The notes beneath the pieces were generated by a model. It saw only the letters and a program-made list of their open reading frames with translations. It was not told the DNA's origin and searched no databases. Of a DNA stretch of 64,000 nucleotides, positions 20,609-30,840 are shown piece by piece. Positions within the stretch are counted from its first letter, which is position 1. Each line of letters opens with the position of its first letter. This DNA is from Emiliania huxleyi CCMP1516 (Eukaryota; Haptophyta; Isochrysidales; Noelaerhabdaceae): the NCBI RefSeq assembly GCF_000372725.1, contig NW_005198611.1, forward strand, positions 388,679 through 452,678, given 5' to 3'. The position numbers were made by a program, and so were the translations under genes.

Positions 20609-23600
20609 ATGAGTCGCAGCGCCCCCCTGGACGACAAGATGCGCCGCGCGCTCGAGCTGTGGGAAAAGATTACGGACGAGCGGCTGCGCGGCAGCGTCGC
20701 CCGCGCCATTAGCGCCAATGACTTTGACCTCGCGCTCAGCCTGGCAGAGGCGCGCCGGCCGTCCGCGGGAGTCAGCAACGGCCTCGCGGCGGTCGCGGAG
20801 GAGGACGGCGACGAGGAGGCGGAGGCGGCCAACGGCACATACCGTCAGGCGGCTCCGCCGGCCGATGCTTGGGCGTGCAGCGCCTGCTCGTTCGAGAACC
20901 ACGGCGGCACGCACTGTGCAATGTGTGGCACGCAGCGCGCCGGCGCTCCGGGCCGCTCGCGCGGCGCCGCCACGCTGCGCGGGATGGCGTCCACCCCCGG
21001 CACCTCCGGCCGCCGCGCCGGCATCGTCGGCGGCGGCTTGGTTGCAGTGGCGGAGGACGCCGGCCTGGTCTTCGAGGAGGAGGGCGAGGAGGAGGAGGGC
21101 GAGGAGGAGGACGACGATGACCAGATGCTGGCCGACCTCGGGATGACGCCGCGCGGGCACAACATGCCGCCCGCCAACTCGCACACCATCCTCGTGATCG
21201 ACAACTCGGCGTCCATGAAGCAGCGTGACGTCAAGAACACCGACAAGCGCGCGCCCGCAGACGTGCGGCGCCGGCGCGGCGGGCAGGCGCGCTGCGAAGC
21301 GACGCCCGTCACACGGAGCGGCGTGAACAGGCGCCGCTGATGCGGCGGTGCGACGCGCTGACGGCGACGCTGACGCAGCACTTTTTCGAGGCGCAGCAGA
21401 TCGACGGCGCCAACCGGCTTGACCTCGTCTCGTGCGCGCAGAGGGAGGGGCAGGAGCTTTCTCTGAAGCTTCTCGGAGCCGTCTCTAGGCTCGACCTCAT
21501 CTCGTGCGTCCGGATGGAGGAGGGGCAGGCGGGGACATGCCCCCTCCCCCTCCCCTCCCCCCTGCCTCTCCCTCCCCTCCTCTCCTCTCCTCGCCTCCCT
21601 CTCCCTCCCCTCTTCTCCCGTCCTCTCCTCTCCTCCCGTCCTCTCCCTCGCCTCCTCTCCTCCCAGCCTCCCCGCCCCACCTCTCCTCTTCCTCCCACCT
21701 GGCAGGCAAAGGTGCTCTGCGCGCTGACGCCCTTCCCCGAGGCGCGCGCGCAGCTGCTCGCCCCGCCGTCGAGCGCGCAGGGCGGACAGGCAACGATCAC
21801 AGCTCAGCTCGGCTCGGCTTCCCCTCGGCTTCCCCTCGGCTTCCCCTCGGCTTCCCCTCGGCTCGGCTCGGCTCGCCTCGGCTTCCCCTCGGCTCGCCTC
21901 GTCTCGCCTCGGCTCCATCGCGCCCTCCCCCCCCTCGTCGGATCTCGACGCAGGCGACTCTCAAGGCCGGGCCGCGCGGCGAGGGCTTCTACCTCGCGGT
22001 GCTCGAAAAGGTGTACGGACTCGGCGTCGCCGCACATGTTGTGATTAGTTGTTTAATTAACTAATTATTGATGAAGGTGTACGGCCTTGGCGTCGCCGCG
22101 CGCAAGAAGATCGTGCAGAACGCCTGCACCACGGTGCTCTTCTTCTCGGACGGCACACAGCCCCCCGCCAGCGGGGGGAGCGAGCAGCCGCACTGGAACC
22201 GCCTGCCCCCCCCCACCCCTCCCGCATGTCCTCTCCCTAGGTCGCCCCTCGGACCCGATGGAGAGGGTCGTGGTGGCGGCCGGCCACTCAGTCACGCGGC
22301 GGCGCGAGGCGGACTACGCCACGTGGATCAGCGACTCTCTCATCCCAAAGGCGTGCGACCACGTCTGGAACTTGTGGCTCGCGTTGGGCGCCGACCGGCG
22401 GCGGCTGCAGTTCCACTGCGTCGGCTTTGGCAACAGTCCCGGCGACTTCGACGTCCTGCGCCGGCTGGCGAGCCGGATCCCGGACGGCGCAGGACACTTC
22501 AACAACACGCGGCTCGACTTGTGCCCGCTGCGGTCCTCCGCCGCCTCCCTCCCCTCCGCTGCCTCTGAGCCCCGCCCGGAGCCTTCTCCTCTAGGTACCA
22601 GCTGCAGTCGTCCATCGTCTCCTTCTCCACGTCGCTGACGTCGACGCGCACCGCGACCGCGTCCACCAAGCGGCGGCGCGAGCTGCGGACGGTGCACATG
22701 AAGCAGTTCGAGTCGCGCTTCACAAAGTACTACAAGGCCAAGATCTACGAGTCCCCCGAGCCGGGCCTCTTCGGCGCCCGGGCGACACAGATCGGGGAGG
22801 TCGACGTCGAGATCGCCGACGGGGCCTTTGAGTCGGGCGGCGAGCGAAACGTCTTCATGATGCGCTTCCTGCGCCGCACGGAGCTCTTCCAGACGGTGCC
22901 GGACGCGCAGGGGCGGCAGCAGCAGTTCAAGACGTTCGAGGCGGAGGCCCGACGGAGGGGTGACCTCGAGGTACCTGGGGAGGTGGGTGACCCTCCGCCC
23001 TGTGATGAGTTAGGCCGAGGCGTCGGAGGAGTGGGTCGTCAAGGAAGACAAGCACGCAAAGATCTCCGACAACAACGACCTCGAGTTCCATGACAAGTCG
23101 CTCGTGACGCAGGTACTTGACCTAATTAATCGCTAATTAATAGTTAATTAATAGTCAATGACAAGTCGCTCGTGACGCAGCGGACCGCCGCGGTGCTCGC
23201 CGAGAAGTTCAACGAGCTCTGCGAGGAGAAGAGCCTCTCCGTCCCAAAGGTCAAGTACCGTGGATGCCTTCCCTCCTCGTCATTAACTATTGATTAACGA
23301 TTAATTAACTATTACTTAGGTCAAGTACCTGGATGCATTCCTCCTCGTCACGACCCAACCCACTCGCCGCCAGGCGTGCCATCCTCCCGCCTCCCCCCCT
23401 CCCTCCCCCCCCTCCCTCTCCTCCCTCCCTCTCCTCCCTCCTCACCGCCGCCTCTCTCACCCCTGCCGCCGCTCTCACTCTGCCCACCCTCGCCCACCAG
23501 TTCTTCGCCGAGCGAAAGCTGGAGACAACCTTCCAAAAGTGGAACACAAACAACGGCACGTCTAGCCCGGCCCGCCCCCACCGCCGAGCAGTCCCCGAAC

Positions 23601-26433
23601 CCTCTCGGAACCTTCTCGGAACCTTCCAGGCACCGTCGTCAAGTCGGTCCGCCCGGCGCCACCGCCGCCTCCTCCGCCTGCCGGCGCCGACGCCGACGGC
23701 TGGAGCGCCGTCGGCGGCGCGCGTCGTCCCGGCGGCGACGCGTCGTGGGCGGGTTCGGCGGAGTACCCCGCTGAGGAGTGGGAGCTGACGGACAAGGTTC
23801 GGACGGAGCACGTGCCCCAGGCCTTTTCTCACTGGACGATGGAGGGGGACGGGATCGACTGGGCATACATGGATGAGGAGACTGGCGAGGAGAGGGCGGC
23901 CAAGCTGCTCGTCTGCGACATCCAGGGCTGCTACGTCGGCGAGCGGTACGAGTTCCAGCTCAACGACCCCGTCATCCACTCCCAGGCGGGCGAGTCTGGC
24001 TGTGGTGACTGCGGTGGCTGTTGCTGTGATTCGACCCCGTCCTCCTCGCCCAGGCGGGCGAGCGGTGCATGTTTGGGCTGACGGACCACGGCACCAGCGG
24101 CATCATGCTCTTCATGAAGTCGCACATCTGCAACCCGCTCTGCCGGCAGCTCGGCCTGCTCAACAACTCCCTCTTCGAGGAGGAGAAGACGGCCGCCCTC
24201 TTCCGCTCCTCGCGCAAGACATCCGACCTCACGGTGCAGAAGGTGCACCCCCGCCCCCCGCGCGGACTCCCCGCCCGCCTCGGAGCCGCCTCGGAGCCGC
24301 CTCGGAGCCGCACGCAGGTGAACCACTTGCGCGAGCGGCAGCTGCAGCGAGCCATCCGGACGCGCGAGCTGCAGCAGGCGCTCCCGCCCTGCCTCCCTGC
24401 CTCCCTCCCACCCGCCCGCCCACCCGCCCGCCCGCCCGCCCGCCCGCCCGCGCGCGCGCGCGAGAGAGAGGGAGAGCGGGGGAGGGCGGGGGAGAGCGGG
24501 GGAGAGCGGAGGAGGGAGGCGGGACCGCGGCTCAGCGCGAGAAGGGGAGGTAGACGAGGAAGCGTATGCATGTACACAGGCGAGGAAGCACGGCGTGCAG
24601 GAGCGCAACCACGACGGAAAGCTGCGCCACGTCGGGCCGAACGGGGTCGTCTACGCCACCGACGAGTCGGGCAAGATTGGAATCACTGCCTTCCGGCGCG
24701 AGCCCGAAGAGGCGTCCCAGGGGCCGTCGCCGGCGCCGGCGCGCCCCCTCGTGCCGTCGCCGCCGCCAACGGCGTCGCCGCCGACCTCGTCGCCGCCCGC
24801 CACGTCGACCACGCCCCCGCCCCCGCCCGCTCTTGCGAAGCCGTCCAAGCTCGAGGCGCTGCTGGCGAGCAAGCTGCCTGACAAGGTCAAGTACATCCGC
24901 AGTGCGCTCGGCATGGAGGACGACCCCTCCAAAAAGGTTTTCGAGACCCGCCGAGACCCGCCGAGACCCGCCGAGACCCGCCGCTCGAGACTCGCCGCCA
25001 CCGCCTCATCACACCCTCGTCGCACCCCCTCCCCACCCCCGCTCCGCAGATGGCCATCAAGTCGACAGTCGACGAGGCGATGGAGCTGGTCGGCCTCCTT
25101 CTAGGCACCTTCTAGGCACCTTCTAGGAACCTTCTAGGAACCCTCTAGGCGATGGAGCTGGTCGGCCTCCCAGACATCCCGAGCCTCGGACTCATCAAGC
25201 AGGTCGACAGGCTGGTCGAGGCTCTCTGCGGCGAGGACGAGGAGGAGGGCGGCGGCGCGGCCGGCGGCAGCGAGGCGGGCAGCTCCTCCGCCCCTCCGCC
25301 CGCGCCGCCCGCGCCGCCGTCGGCGCCGCTCGAGTCGGACGGTGCGGAGGAGGCGTGGGACACGGGCGACGACGCCGGTCCTCACGTCAAGTCCTTCGCC
25401 GAGTTCGCCGCGGGGTGCCGCTCCTAGACAGCTCCGAGACCGCAGCTCCGAGACAGCTCCGAGACCGCTGTAGGCCCCCCACACGCTTCTCTTGCAAGCA
25501 GGTACCCGCCCGAGCAGCTCGAGGGCGACACGCTGCGGCTCTACAACCAGTACCGCATGGCCCTGGAGGCGGTTCAGCGCAGAGCGCCCGCCTCGGCAGC
25601 CGCCGCCCCCGAGGCGCCGCCGCCGCCTCCGCCCGCGCTGGACGCGTACGAGCAGGGCCGCGAGAGGATCATCATTCGACGCGTGGGCGCGGAGCGCGGG
25701 GCGAGGGGCGGTCCGTCGCGCAGCTACGTGCGCACCTCTTAGCGCCACACAGCTGAGACCGCCCAAGGGCTTGCGAGATGACCCGAGATCGGCCGAGGGT
25801 AGGTGCGCACGTTTGGCGCCGGAGAGCAAGGGGCGGACGACGAGGACGACGAGGACGACGAGGACGAGGGGGAGGCGGCGGAGAAGGAGGAGGCGTCGGA
25901 GGCGCGCGGGTCGGGCGAGTCGGCCGCCGCGGCGCGCGCGCGCAAGCTCGCCGACAAGCGGCGGCGCAAGAAGGAGAATGCGCGCGAGAAGCAGCGGCGC
26001 GCGTTGGAGGAGGACGCGCTGCTGCAGGATCGGATCCGCGAGGTGGAGGAGGAGAAGCTGCGGCAGCGCATCGAGGCCCACCAGAGTTCTGGCCAGATGA
26101 TCCGCAGCGCAGCGGACACGGTCTCCACCGTGGCCGGCGCGACCGTCAACGCCGCGAGCAGCTTGTTTGGCATGGCCGCAACTGGGATGGCCGGGGGCGT
26201 GTACGGCCTCTCCTCGCTGGCTCAGACGGCGGGCAATTTGCCGGACCATTTGCGGTACAGCAGCGAGAGGAGGAAGCGGGAGGAGCAGGCGAGACGATAT
26301 CCAGTGGACAAAGGTGGAGAGGAGGGCCTTGCCTGAAGCTTCTCGGACCCTCCCATAGGCGAAGCTGCTTCAGTGGGCAAAGGAGGAGAAGCGGCGCGTC
26401 GGGCAGGGCTTTGGCCGCGACTTGCGCCTCTGA
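20609..26433 (+). CDS. RanBP2 zinc finger + VWA + alpha-kinase protein (VwkA-like)
   Basis: From ATG 20609 (MSRSAPLDDKMRRALELWEK) to TGA 26431-26433. Domains in order: RanBP2-type zinc finger (WACSACSFENHGGTHCAMCG, 20870-20930); acidic stretch; VWA fold beginning HTILVIDNSASMKQRD (MIDAS-like DxSxS) and continuing through TTVLFFSDG and LQFHCVGFGNSPGDFDVL; then an alpha-kinase domain: EEWVVKEDKHAKI, AAVLAEKFNELCEEK, FFAERKLETTFQKWNTNNGT, QAFSHWTMEGDG, KLLVCDIQGC, LNDPVIHS, HGTSGIMLFMKSHICNPLCR (zinc-binding His/Cys). This matches atypical Ser/Thr kinases such as eEF2K and Dictyostelium VwkA. The C-terminal part has Pro-rich linkers and a basic coiled coil nearly identical to one at 14087-14240. 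Five of its introns, about 70 nt each, are bounded by clear exon duplications and a sixth by a diverged one. The zinc finger on a VWA-alpha-kinase is unusual to my knowledge. Confidence 0.85.
21417..21488 (+). repeat. 72-nt introner-like intron (GC-AG)
   Basis: The intron starts GCTTGACCTCGTCTCGTGCG and the following exon starts GCTCGACCTCATCTCGTGCG: a diverged duplication. The filler includes CTGAAGCTTCTCGGA, also present in the 26289-26358 intron. Confidence 0.6.
22011..22076 (+). repeat. 66-nt introner-like intron (GT-AG, AT-rich filler)
   Basis: Intron start GTGTACGGACTCGGCGTCGC is repeated as exon start GTGTACGGCCTTGGCGTCGC at 22077. The filler is TTTAATTAACTAATT, starkly AT-rich. Splicing leaves EKVYGLGVAARKK in frame. 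Confidence 0.75.
23113..23180 (+). repeat. 68-nt introner-like intron (GT-AG, AT-rich filler)
   Basis: TGACAAGTCGCTCGTGACGC occurs at the end of the upstream exon and again at the 3' end of the intron. Filler is TAATTAATAGTTAATTAAT. Here the duplicate copy is at the intron's 3' side, unlike the others. Removal joins KSLVTQ to RTAAVLAEKF. Confidence 0.75.
23250..23319 (+). repeat. 70-nt introner-like intron (GT-AG, AT-rich filler)
   Basis: The intron starts with a copy of the next exon (GTCAAGTACC-TGGATGC, then CCTCCTCGTCA). Filler is ATTAACTATTGATTAACG. Splicing gives VPKVKYLDAFLLV. Confidence 0.75.
25077..25148 (+). repeat. 72-nt introner-like intron (GC-AG)
   Basis: GCGATGGAGCTGGTCGGCCT is present at the intron start and, identically, at the next exon start (25149). 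Filler is four copies of a TTCTAGGNACC unit. Donor GAG/GCGATG; splicing gives VDEAMELVGLPDIP. Confidence 0.75.
26289..26358 (+). repeat. 70-nt introner-like intron (GC-AG), diverged
   Basis: Intron start GCGAGACGATATCCAGTGG resembles exon start GCGAAGCTGCTTCAGTGG. Filler CCTGAAGCTTCTCGGA is shared with the 21417 intron. Splicing yields KREEQAKLLQWAKEEKRR and the stop at 26431. Confidence 0.6.
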
Positions 26434-27046
26434 GGGCTCTGGTGGCTGCCCATGTGTACGCGAGGGTCTGGGGAGAGGTCGGGGGGGGGGGGGGGAGTGG
26501 GGGGGAAGCTGTTTGCGCTGCGCGCGCTCTGGCGCCGAAGCGTGCAACCTCACGGTGCCGGTGGCATGCCCCTTGCTTTTCGGGTCAGTGCTGGGGCTGA
26601 AGCGGTTGCCATAGCTAGAGAGCCGCAGTGGGAGAGAGCGGGGTTGCAGAGGAGTCACGGTGTGGCGCGAGACCTTGGAGGTCTGGTGGGAGGTGGGAGT
26701 GTTTGCCTTTCGCGCCACACGCGATGAAAACGAAAGAACGCAGCGAGGCCGGCGAGAGGTGATCACACATCATTGCGCACACCGCTTCTAATCGTCGGAG
26801 CCCGCCCCCCCCGCGCCCCGTTTTCACCGCCAACCACACGCAACACGAACACCGGTCGATCTCGTCTCTCTCCCGCGATCATTTGCCGCCAAGTCATATC
26901 GTTGCTCTCAGGTCCACTCTCTCTTCGAACACTTGTACCTCCACGGATAATGCGTGCGCTGGGTTCCCTCTCGCAGGGTAAAAAGGCGGAAATTATTCTT
27001 TTTCCGAGCGCGCTCTGACTAACCGTCGCCGGGCTGGACTCGTGCG
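26434..27046 (+). promoter_or_regulatory. Intergenic region and promoter of the Spc25-like gene
   Basis: Contains a G run near 26481 and an AT-richer segment 26760-27000. The AATTATTCTTTTT motif at 26991-27003 lies about 45 nt before the ATG at 27047, as at 38301. No gene seen. Confidence 0.45.
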
Positions 27047-28885
27047 ATGGCCGAGACAGCGGTCCGCGCACGCAGCGGTCCGCTCGCTATCCCAGCCCGC
27101 CGCCGAGCCGCGGCCTTCCCTCCGCGCCAGGCGGAGGTCGTCAACCGCGTCGACGAGGAGATGCGCGCCGAGATGATCGAGTGCCAGGCCTGCCCTCCGC
27201 CGCCTCCAATCCACACCGCCCCCCGCGTCTCCGTCCGGCGTCGCACCACTCGCAATCGCGCCGTTTGCTGCGGCCTCCTCGGCTCTAGACCTCTCACCGG
27301 CGCAGCAGCGCCGCCACGCCAGCGCCCTCGCCGTCGCCCGTCGCCCTCGCCACTAGACACGCAGCCCTCGGCGTCGTATATGCCTTTGCGACGCCGCCGC
27401 CGCCTGCCCGCGCTAGGCGCAGCTCCGGCGCTGGACCACCGAGCAGAAGCACATCGTCGACTCCCTCACGCTCGACGCGCAACGCACGCTCGAGGGCGAT
27501 AAGGGTGCGCCCTCCCTCCTCCTCCTCCCCTCCTCCTCCTCCCCTCCTCTCCTCTCCTCCTCCACCCTCCTCCCACGCCGCGCGCAGAGAACCTCGCCAG
27601 CAAGAAGGAGGAGCTCAGCGCGGCGCTGGCGGCCGGCGACGCGCTGCGGCAGAGCTCGGAGGAGGAGCGGAGCAGGGCGGAGCAGCTGCGGCAGGAGCTG
27701 GAGGTGCACACCTCGAGACAGCGGGAGATTGCGGGAGATCGCGGGAGGTTGCGCCGACGAGGCGCCGCTCTCTCCGCTGCCCCTCGGCTGCGCCTCGGCT
27801 GCACCTCTGCGACTCTACCTCCCGCGGCAGGTGCTCAGCTCGCAGGAGGCGCTGCTGCCCGCGGAGCACGCGAAGCTGAGCAAGAGCCTCGAGGGGCAGC
27901 GAAGAGCGAGAGACCCGCCGAGAGTAGTCGCCGAGATTCGCCGAGATTGAGAGCAAGAGCGTCGACCGGGCGGCGGCTGCGCACGGGCGAGATCTCGGCG
28001 AGATCTCCATCTCGGATCCTCTCCGCTGTAGGCAGCGGCAGCTCATGGCGGAGCGAGAGGCGGCACTGCAGCAGTCGCAGGCGGCCGCCTCTCCCTGCAC
28101 ACGGCGGAGAGGCGGGAGATGGGCCCTCGCCCTTGCCCCGCCGCTGCTTCCTCCGCCGGCCTCTCTCTCTCCCCTCCCCTGCAGCGGATTGCTGGCCGGT
28201 GCCCCGCAGGCAGGCAAGGAGTCCAAGCTCGCCGAGCTGCAAAAGGGGTGCGCCATGTACAAGCAGCTGCTCGCACTCGACTTCGAGCGCGTCGGAGGCG
28301 AGACGCAGCAGAGAGGCGGCAGAGGGGCGGCAGAGAGGCCGCAGAGAGGCGGCAGAGGGGCGGCAGTTAGCGGCAGAGGGGCGGCAGAGAGGCGGCAGTT
28401 AGCGGCAGAGGGGCCGACTGCCGGGACTCCTGGGGAGATTTCCTTTCCCTTCCCTTCCTTTCCTTTCAGAAAAAAAGAGGGGTTGGGGTTTTTCTTGGCC
28501 AAAATTGGGGGGGGCCTTTCCCCTTCGGGCCCTTTCCGGGCCTTCCCAAAGGGGAGGGGGGGTGAGCCTGCCCCCGGGGGCCCATAGGGGGGGGTTCCCT
28601 GGGGGGCCTTTTCCTTCTTGGTTTTGGGGGGGGGGGGCGACCGTTTCCCCATTGAACAGTGGGAGCCGGGGGGGCGGGAAGCACAACCCGCCTCCCCCCC
28701 TGCCCCTTTTTGGTTCCACTTTTTTTCGGGGGGCCGTCCCTTTTTTTTACCAGGCCCCCCCCCCCCCCCCCCCTTCTGTCAAGGTGCCGGCGCTGCCGCA
28801 GCTGGTCGAGAGCCTCAACCAGACCAACGACTTCTCGGTCTTTGTGCGCACGCTGCGCGCCGAGTTCAAGCGGCTCTGCGCCTGA
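27047..28885 (+). CDS. SPC25: Spc25-like kinetochore protein (Ndc80 complex)
   Basis: ATG 27047 (MAETAVRARSGPLAIPARR). Small exons follow: RVDEEMRAEMIECQ, joined via a GC donor to AQLRRWTTEQKHIVDSL; ENLASKKEELSAALAAGD; VLSSQEALLPAEHAKLSK; RQLMAEREAALQQSQ; AGKESKLAELQKGCAMYKQL, LALDFERVGG; and the end KVPALPQLVESLNQTNDFSV, FVRTLRAEFKRLCA with the stop at 28883-28885. A long coiled coil followed by a small globular domain ending in (T)NDFS-FVR-(L/M)R is the Spc25 pattern. Spc25 pairs with Spc24 to anchor the Ndc80 complex at the kinetochore. The middle of the globular domain should lie in 28300-28780, which is homopolymer-rich and looks damaged in assembly. The family call rests mainly on the C-terminus and the layout. 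Confidence 0.5.
28440..28780. other. Probable low-quality or misassembled segment
   Basis: Dense runs of G, C and T (for example the C run near 28755-28773) in unusual alternation, unlike any neighbouring intron, and falling where the Spc25-like globular domain should be encoded. Confidence 0.55.
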
Positions 28886-29297
28886 GGGGGAGGCAGCGCG
28901 AGGGCACGGCGCGGGGCGGAGCGTGGCGCCTCGGGCATGTTCCAAAGTTCCCTAGAAAGTTCCATGCACGACGGGGTTGCACTGTGGCCCCTCGTCTTGT
29001 TGTATGTGTGGTCTGTGGAGAGTGGTAAGTAGAGTGTGGGGAGAGCACACGTATCGGCGTTAAATTTATACATGTATGTATTTTCTTCATCCCCTCCTGT
29101 GGCCCACTCAGCCAGTGTCTCCCTCTCCGAACTCTCTGTCTCGTGAGTCGTCAGTCGTGTCATGTCTGATGTCTCTGCGTATCGTCTCCGTCAGCATAGA
29201 CACTGAGTGTCTCACGAATCGCCGGCGATTTCAGCGCACCGCGACCAGCGCTACGGCTGCAGCGAGCCCCAAGGCTAGTTCGCCGGCCTGGTCTCCC
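28886..29297. other. Convergent intergenic region
   Basis: 3' flank of the Spc25-like gene and of the minus gene ending at 29298. AT-richer around 29050-29090 (TACATGTATGTATTTTC), as expected for 3' ends. Nothing else supported. Confidence 0.45.
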
Positions 29298-30159
29298 TTA
29301 GCCCTCCTCAGTCACATCCTCGATGCGACTCTCCTCCGCCGCGCCGTCGCCTGTCCGCATGGCCGCGAGCGCCTCGCGGAGCGCCACGGCCTCGCCCTCC
29401 CCGGCATCCATCCGCTCGCGCCGCTCCTCCACCTAAGGGGCGTGTCCTCGACACGTCATGGGCAGGGACAGAGCTCGCCCTGCTCGCGCCCGCCCCTCTC
29501 TCGCCTCGCGCTGCCTCTCCCTCCGCCGCTCATCGATGGCGCGCGGCAGGTCCGCCGCCCACACCAGCGCCTCCTCCTCCTCGCTGCCCTGCGGGGAGAG
29601 TCCGCCGAGGTGCGGCCGAGATGTGGCCGAGACGCAGCGGGCGCCGCGAGGGTCTGCACACCGCGTCGAGGGAGCGGCCGAACCGGTCGAGGAAAGTGTC
29701 GACGAGGGGCGGCGGAAAGCGCTGCTCCAGCAGCTGCGCGCGGCAGCTGTCGCTTACGGTCTCCAAGCAACGGGTGCCGCGCAGAAAGCCACGCCCGAGC
29801 ATGCGCGTCGGCTTGGCACCGGCTTTGGCGCAGCGAGCCGCGAGGGCGTGGCAAGCACGGTACGTCGTCATCGTTTCTATGCGCTCCAGCGCGGTCTCCT
29901 GCTCGGCCTGCGGGTGCTCGAGCGCCCACTGCTGCGGCGGAGGCAGCACGTGGGAGTTGATGGCCTTGAGAAGGGCTCTGCCACACGAGGTGACCATGGC
30001 GAGGTCTCCAGCTCCCTTTGGCGCCGCCGCCCTGTCAGCCGCCGTGGCGTGCGACGCCACGACGAGAGAAATGAGCGTCTTGACGGCGTCGCTGATCACG
30101 GGCTTCTCGGCCTGCAGCGCCGCCACGACCGCGTCGATTGGCTCCTCCGAGTGCTGCAT
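29298..30159 (-). CDS. Uncharacterised helical protein
   Basis: Three exons on the minus strand. Exon 1 from ATG 30159 (MQHSEEPIDAVVAALQAEK) through RALLKAINSHVLPPPQQW and LVDTFLDRFGRSLDA; donor GACGCG/GTGTGCAG near 29648. Exon 2 GSEEEEALVWAADLPRAIDE, RRRERQREARE; exon 3 VEERRERMDAGEGEAVALRE, ESRIEDVTEEG with TAA at 29300-29298. The composition is largely alpha-helical, with an Arg/Glu coiled coil at the C-terminus. No known domain recognised. Divergent from the sulfatase-fusion gene. Confidence 0.5.
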
Positions 30160-30840
30160 TGGTGTGTTCCTGGGTGGCGGAAGCGCGAGGCTGGGACAGG
30201 TCCCCTAGCTCAGTAGAGTCCACGCAGCACAAGCCCTCGCCGAGGGCTCGGGCATGCGCAGGGAAACCCCCTTTTTCCAGACGGATCCCCCCCTGTGAAA
30301 AAGTGAGGCGTGGTCTCTACTCGCCAGGGTCCCCAACCTTCGAGTCCAACAAAAAGAAGTCAGAGGGGATTTCAAAGCCGCCCGTGTGTGGTGTGCGCGC
30401 CAGTGTGCGCGCGCCAACAAAAGTCGACCAAAGGAATGGCGCGTCGTTTGAGAGAGATTTTTAGCAATACCAAACAACTATTACAGTTTTGTCGTCGTTT
30501 GTTATTGGCACCAAAGTACGTCACCATGACCACCGGGTGCTCGACCAAGCTCGCCGTCATGGGGGGAGAGACTGGCGTGACCGTGCGATGTGCCCGCCGA
30601 GAGAGCGAGGAAGAAAACCTGCAAAAACTCTGGAGAAGTGGGAGCTCTCATTTGTTTCTACAGTTGGGTTCCTCTTCCTCCGGCTCCGTACCCCTCGGCC
30701 CTCGCCCTCAGCATTCGGGTTCAGCAAAGCGAAACGAACGTTTCTGCTCGCTGCACCCCGACGAACGTGAGACTGCTGCACCCCGTCGAACGTGACCCGA
30801 CAAACGTGGAGCTCGGGTGCTGGGCGCACTCGCCTGCAGC
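30160..30840. promoter_or_regulatory. Divergent promoter region
   Basis: Separates the minus gene starting at 30159 from the plus gene starting at 30841. It is AT-richer than its surroundings between 30400 and 30560 (TTTTTAGCAATACCAAACAA). GACGAACGTGAGACTGCTGC-type sequence is partly repeated near 30762 and 30786. No promoter element identified. Confidence 0.35.
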
